Positions 3,870 to 5,565 of a stretch of DNA of 5,565 nucleotides are shown piece after piece. How positions within the stretch are numbered: the stretch's first letter is position 1; every line of letters begins with the position of its first letter. Origin of the DNA: an uncultured Eubacteriales bacterium (GTDB lineage Bacteria > Bacillota_A > Clostridia > Christensenellales > Aristaeellaceae); assembly GCA_902795555.1 (NCBI GenBank), contig CADBLV010000241.1, positions 1-5,565 on the forward strand, read 5' to 3'. A program made the translations under genes and the position numbers. The notes beneath the pieces are model-generated. The model made no database searches. It was not told the origin of the DNA and saw only the letters and a program-made list of their open reading frames with translations.

Positions 3870-5564
3870 ATGGGCAAGGAGATGGACGATTTCGCGGAAA
3901 TGAGGGCAGAAAGGAAACAGCCGGAACAGGGAAAGAGCCCGGCCCGGGGAGAGCGGTCGGCGCGGGGGAGACAGACATATTTTGCCCACGAGCGCGAAGC
4001 GGAGTGGCTGCAAAATAGTCAACCGGCGCGAAAAGACAGAGGTGAACTGGCCGTCACAGAGGAGACGAAAAAGTGGTATCGGCTGGACAACGCCGCGCTG
4101 ATTTTCCCGGCGATTATCCGGAGAAACTGGAATAATGTGTTCCGGGTTTCGGCGGAGCTGACAGAGACGATTGAGCCGGAGATTCTGAACCGGGCCATCG
4201 CGGATTTGCGACCGCGATTTCCGACATTCTTTGTCCGGCTGAGAAGCGGATTTTTCTGGTATTACCTGGAAAGCGCGGCGGAGACGCCACAGGCCTGTCC
4301 GGATTACGCTTATCCGCTGACACATATGAGCCGGAAACAGCTTCGAACCTGCTGTATCCGGATTCTCTATTTTCAAAACAGAATCGCTGCGGAATACTTT
4401 CATTCCGTGACAGACGGCACGGGGGGGCTTCGCTTTCTGGAAAACCTGGTCGCCCGCTATCTGACGCTGCGGGACGAAACCGTGGCGGCGCGGACCGGGG
4501 AGGGGGAGACCACCCGGTCAGCAGAAGAGGGCCCGGCAGAACAGACCGGGGAGGCGGAGACCGCCCGGGCAGCAGAGGAGGCCGCGGCGGAAGAGGCGCG
4601 GACGGCAGAGCAAACGGCGGTGAAGCAGACTGAGACGGAAACGGCGCAGACGACGGAGCAAACCGCGGCGAAAACGGCGGCGGCGCCGCTTTCGGGGCCG
4701 ATTCTGGATTTATCCGAGCCGCCCAGGGCGGAGGAAACCCGGGACTGCTTTCTGCTGTGCGGGGCAGCGGGCACCGTGAGCCGGCGGGAAAGCAACGCCT
4801 ATCGACTTTCCGGCACACCGGAGGCGGACGGATTCCGGCACATCGTGACGGGCATTGTTCCGACCGGGACGCTGCAGGAAAAGGCGAAGGCCCAGGGCGT
4901 CACCGTGACGGCCTATCTGGCGGCGGTGATGGGGGAGGCTGTGGCTGCTTTGCAGCGGGAGCGGCGGAGTGAGCGGCGGCAGAAGCCGATCAAGATTACG
5001 ATTCCGGTGAATCTGCGAAAGGTTTTCGGGTTGGACACGCTGCGGAATTTCACGCTGGCAGTGAATATCGGATTTGATCCGCGGCTGGGACCTTATTCCC
5101 ATGAGCAGCTTTGCAGGCTGATGTATCATCAGCTGGCGGCGGAGGTGATTCCCCAGCGGATGGCAGGGATGGTTTCCACGAATGTCAATCTGCAGCGGAA
5201 CCTGATTCTGCGCCTGACACCGCTTGCCCTGAAGCGAATCGCCATGCGGCTGGTGTACGCTGTGAGCGGAGAGCGCAAGGGCTGCCTGAACATTTCCAAT
5301 ATGGGCAGGGTGGAGATGCCGCCGGAGATGGCAGAGCGGATTCGGCGAATTGATTTCGTGATCGGGGTTCAGTATTCCTATCCCAATAACTGCTCGGTGG
5401 TTTCCTGGCAGGGACGGACCTATATCAACATGATCCGGAGCATCCGGGAGGCGGAGCTGGAGCGGGTGTTTTTCTCCCGCCTGGTTGAACTGGGGATCCC
5501 TGTGGAGATTGAAAGCAACGCGCGGCGAGCGGAAACGGACGGGCCGCGGGAGCGCAGGGGCTGA
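3870..5564 (+). CDS. HxxxDG acyltransferase of the condensation/alcohol acetyltransferase superfamily
   Basis: Predicted cytoplasmic CoA-dependent-type acyltransferase, 564 residues from ATG 3870. The conserved part begins near residue 67 (KKWYRLDNAALIFPA). The catalytic motif HSVTDG lies at 178-183, with His178 the expected general base. IPVNLRKVFGLDTLRNF (around 378-394) and NISNMGRVEMP (around 474-484) mark the second lobe, the latter near where related enzymes have DFGWG or SNxG motifs. No carrier or adenylation domain is fused, so acyl transfer to an alcohol, sugar or lipid is likelier than peptide synthesis; the acceptor is unknown. Two oddities are the polar, charged first 60 or so residues and an Ala/Glu/Thr/Gln-rich insert at about 208-273, between the lobes. 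The start is uncertain: ATG 3870 has GAGG 12 nt upstream, ATG 3882 has AAGGAG with no gap, and ATG 3900 has only a weak site. The stop is one base before the window end, so any following operon gene is unseen. Confidence 0.8.
   Translation: MGKEMDDFAEMRAERKQPEQGKSPARGERSARGRQTYFAHEREAEWLQNSQPARKDRGELAVTEETKKWYRLDNAALIFPAIIRRNWNNVFRVSAELTETIEPEILNRAIADLRPRFPTFFVRLRSGFFWYYLESAAETPQACPDYAYPLTHMSRKQLRTCCIRILYFQNRIAAEYFHSVTDGTGGLRFLENLVARYLTLRDETVAARTGEGETTRSAEEGPAEQTGEAETARAAEEAAAEEARTAEQTAVKQTETETAQTTEQTAAKTAAAPLSGPILDLSEPPRAEETRDCFLLCGAAGTVSRRESNAYRLSGTPEADGFRHIVTGIVPTGTLQEKAKAQGVTVTAYLAAVMGEAVAALQRERRSERRQKPIKITIPVNLRKVFGLDTLRNFTLAVNIGFDPRLGPYSHEQLCRLMYHQLAAEVIPQRMAGMVSTNVNLQRNLILRLTPLALKRIAMRLVYAVSGERKGCLNISNMGRVEMPPEMAERIRRIDFVIGVQYSYPNNCSVVSWQGRTYINMIRSIREAELERVFFSRLVELGIPVEIESNARRAETDGPRERRG
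4493..4594 (+). repeat. 51-bp tandem duplication inside the acyltransferase gene
   Basis: Unit 1 (4493-4543) and unit 2 (4544-4594) agree at 43 of 51 positions and keep the frame, encoding about 17 residues each (TGEGETTRSAEEGPAEQ, then TGEAETARAAEEAAAEE). A looser Ala/Glu/Gln/Thr/Lys repeat (AEQTAVKQ, then TEQTAAK) continues to about 4689. The insert interrupts an otherwise conserved two-lobe enzyme and is probably a flexible, exposed loop. Confidence 0.8.
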
Positions 5565-5565
5565 A

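Noticed and set aside
3603..4403. 266-codon minus-strand frame across the divergent intergenic region
   Set aside because: It crosses the 53-bp repeats and the acyltransferase N-terminus. It has no recognisable domain, and its content is explained by the opposite strand.

Overview
The window reads as ordinary chromosome from a Gram-positive, Clostridia-like Firmicute that is moderately GC-rich by eye. This rests on the strong Shine-Dalgarno sites, the sigma-A type promoters (TTGACT/TATACT, TTGCAA/TACAAT), the hairpin-plus-U terminators, and the protein families: a secreted SH3b-YkuD L,D-transpeptidase, a small Hsp20, an MprF-type membrane flippase-like protein and an HxxxDG acyltransferase. 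Genus cannot be named from the sequence alone. No rRNA, tRNA, CRISPR array, phage gene or intact insertion sequence was seen.

Layout. Positions 1-340 carry no convincing gene. They hold two competing hairpins (35-76), a motif resembling a REP-type repeat end (about 170-202), a good promoter (209-237) and a leader with an 11-bp inverted repeat plus direct repeats. A predicted secreted L,D-transpeptidase follows at 341-1615 (+), closed by a clean GNRA-loop terminator at 1669-1693. A monocistronic Hsp20 gene (1846-2304, +) has its own promoter at 1708-1740, set in TTTGAC repeats, and a roughly 100-nt structured leader that may fold over the ribosome binding site. A strong two-sided terminator (2374-2424) separates it from a convergent gene for a polytopic LPG-synthase-TM/UPF0104 family protein (2520-3566, -).

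The region 3567-3869 lies between divergent genes. It holds a minus-strand promoter with a leader hairpin, two near-identical 53-bp tandem repeats with a decayed third copy, and a possible extended -10 promoter for the right-hand gene. That gene (about 3870-5564, +) encodes a CoA-dependent acyltransferase/condensation-superfamily protein. It is unusual in carrying a 66-residue Ala/Glu/Thr/Gln-rich insert built partly from a 51-bp tandem duplication, and a polar N-terminal extension of about 60 residues.

Functionally, the left half concerns peptidoglycan cross-linking and protein folding stress. The right half is a divergent pair of a membrane lipid-flippase-like protein and an acyltransferase, compatible with modification or movement of an envelope lipid, although that link is inferred from proximity only. 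I see no clear new defence or mobile system. The items most worth a second look are the acyltransferase repeat insert, the 53-bp intergenic repeats, the possible Hsp20 RNA thermosensor and the CxxC tail of the transpeptidase.
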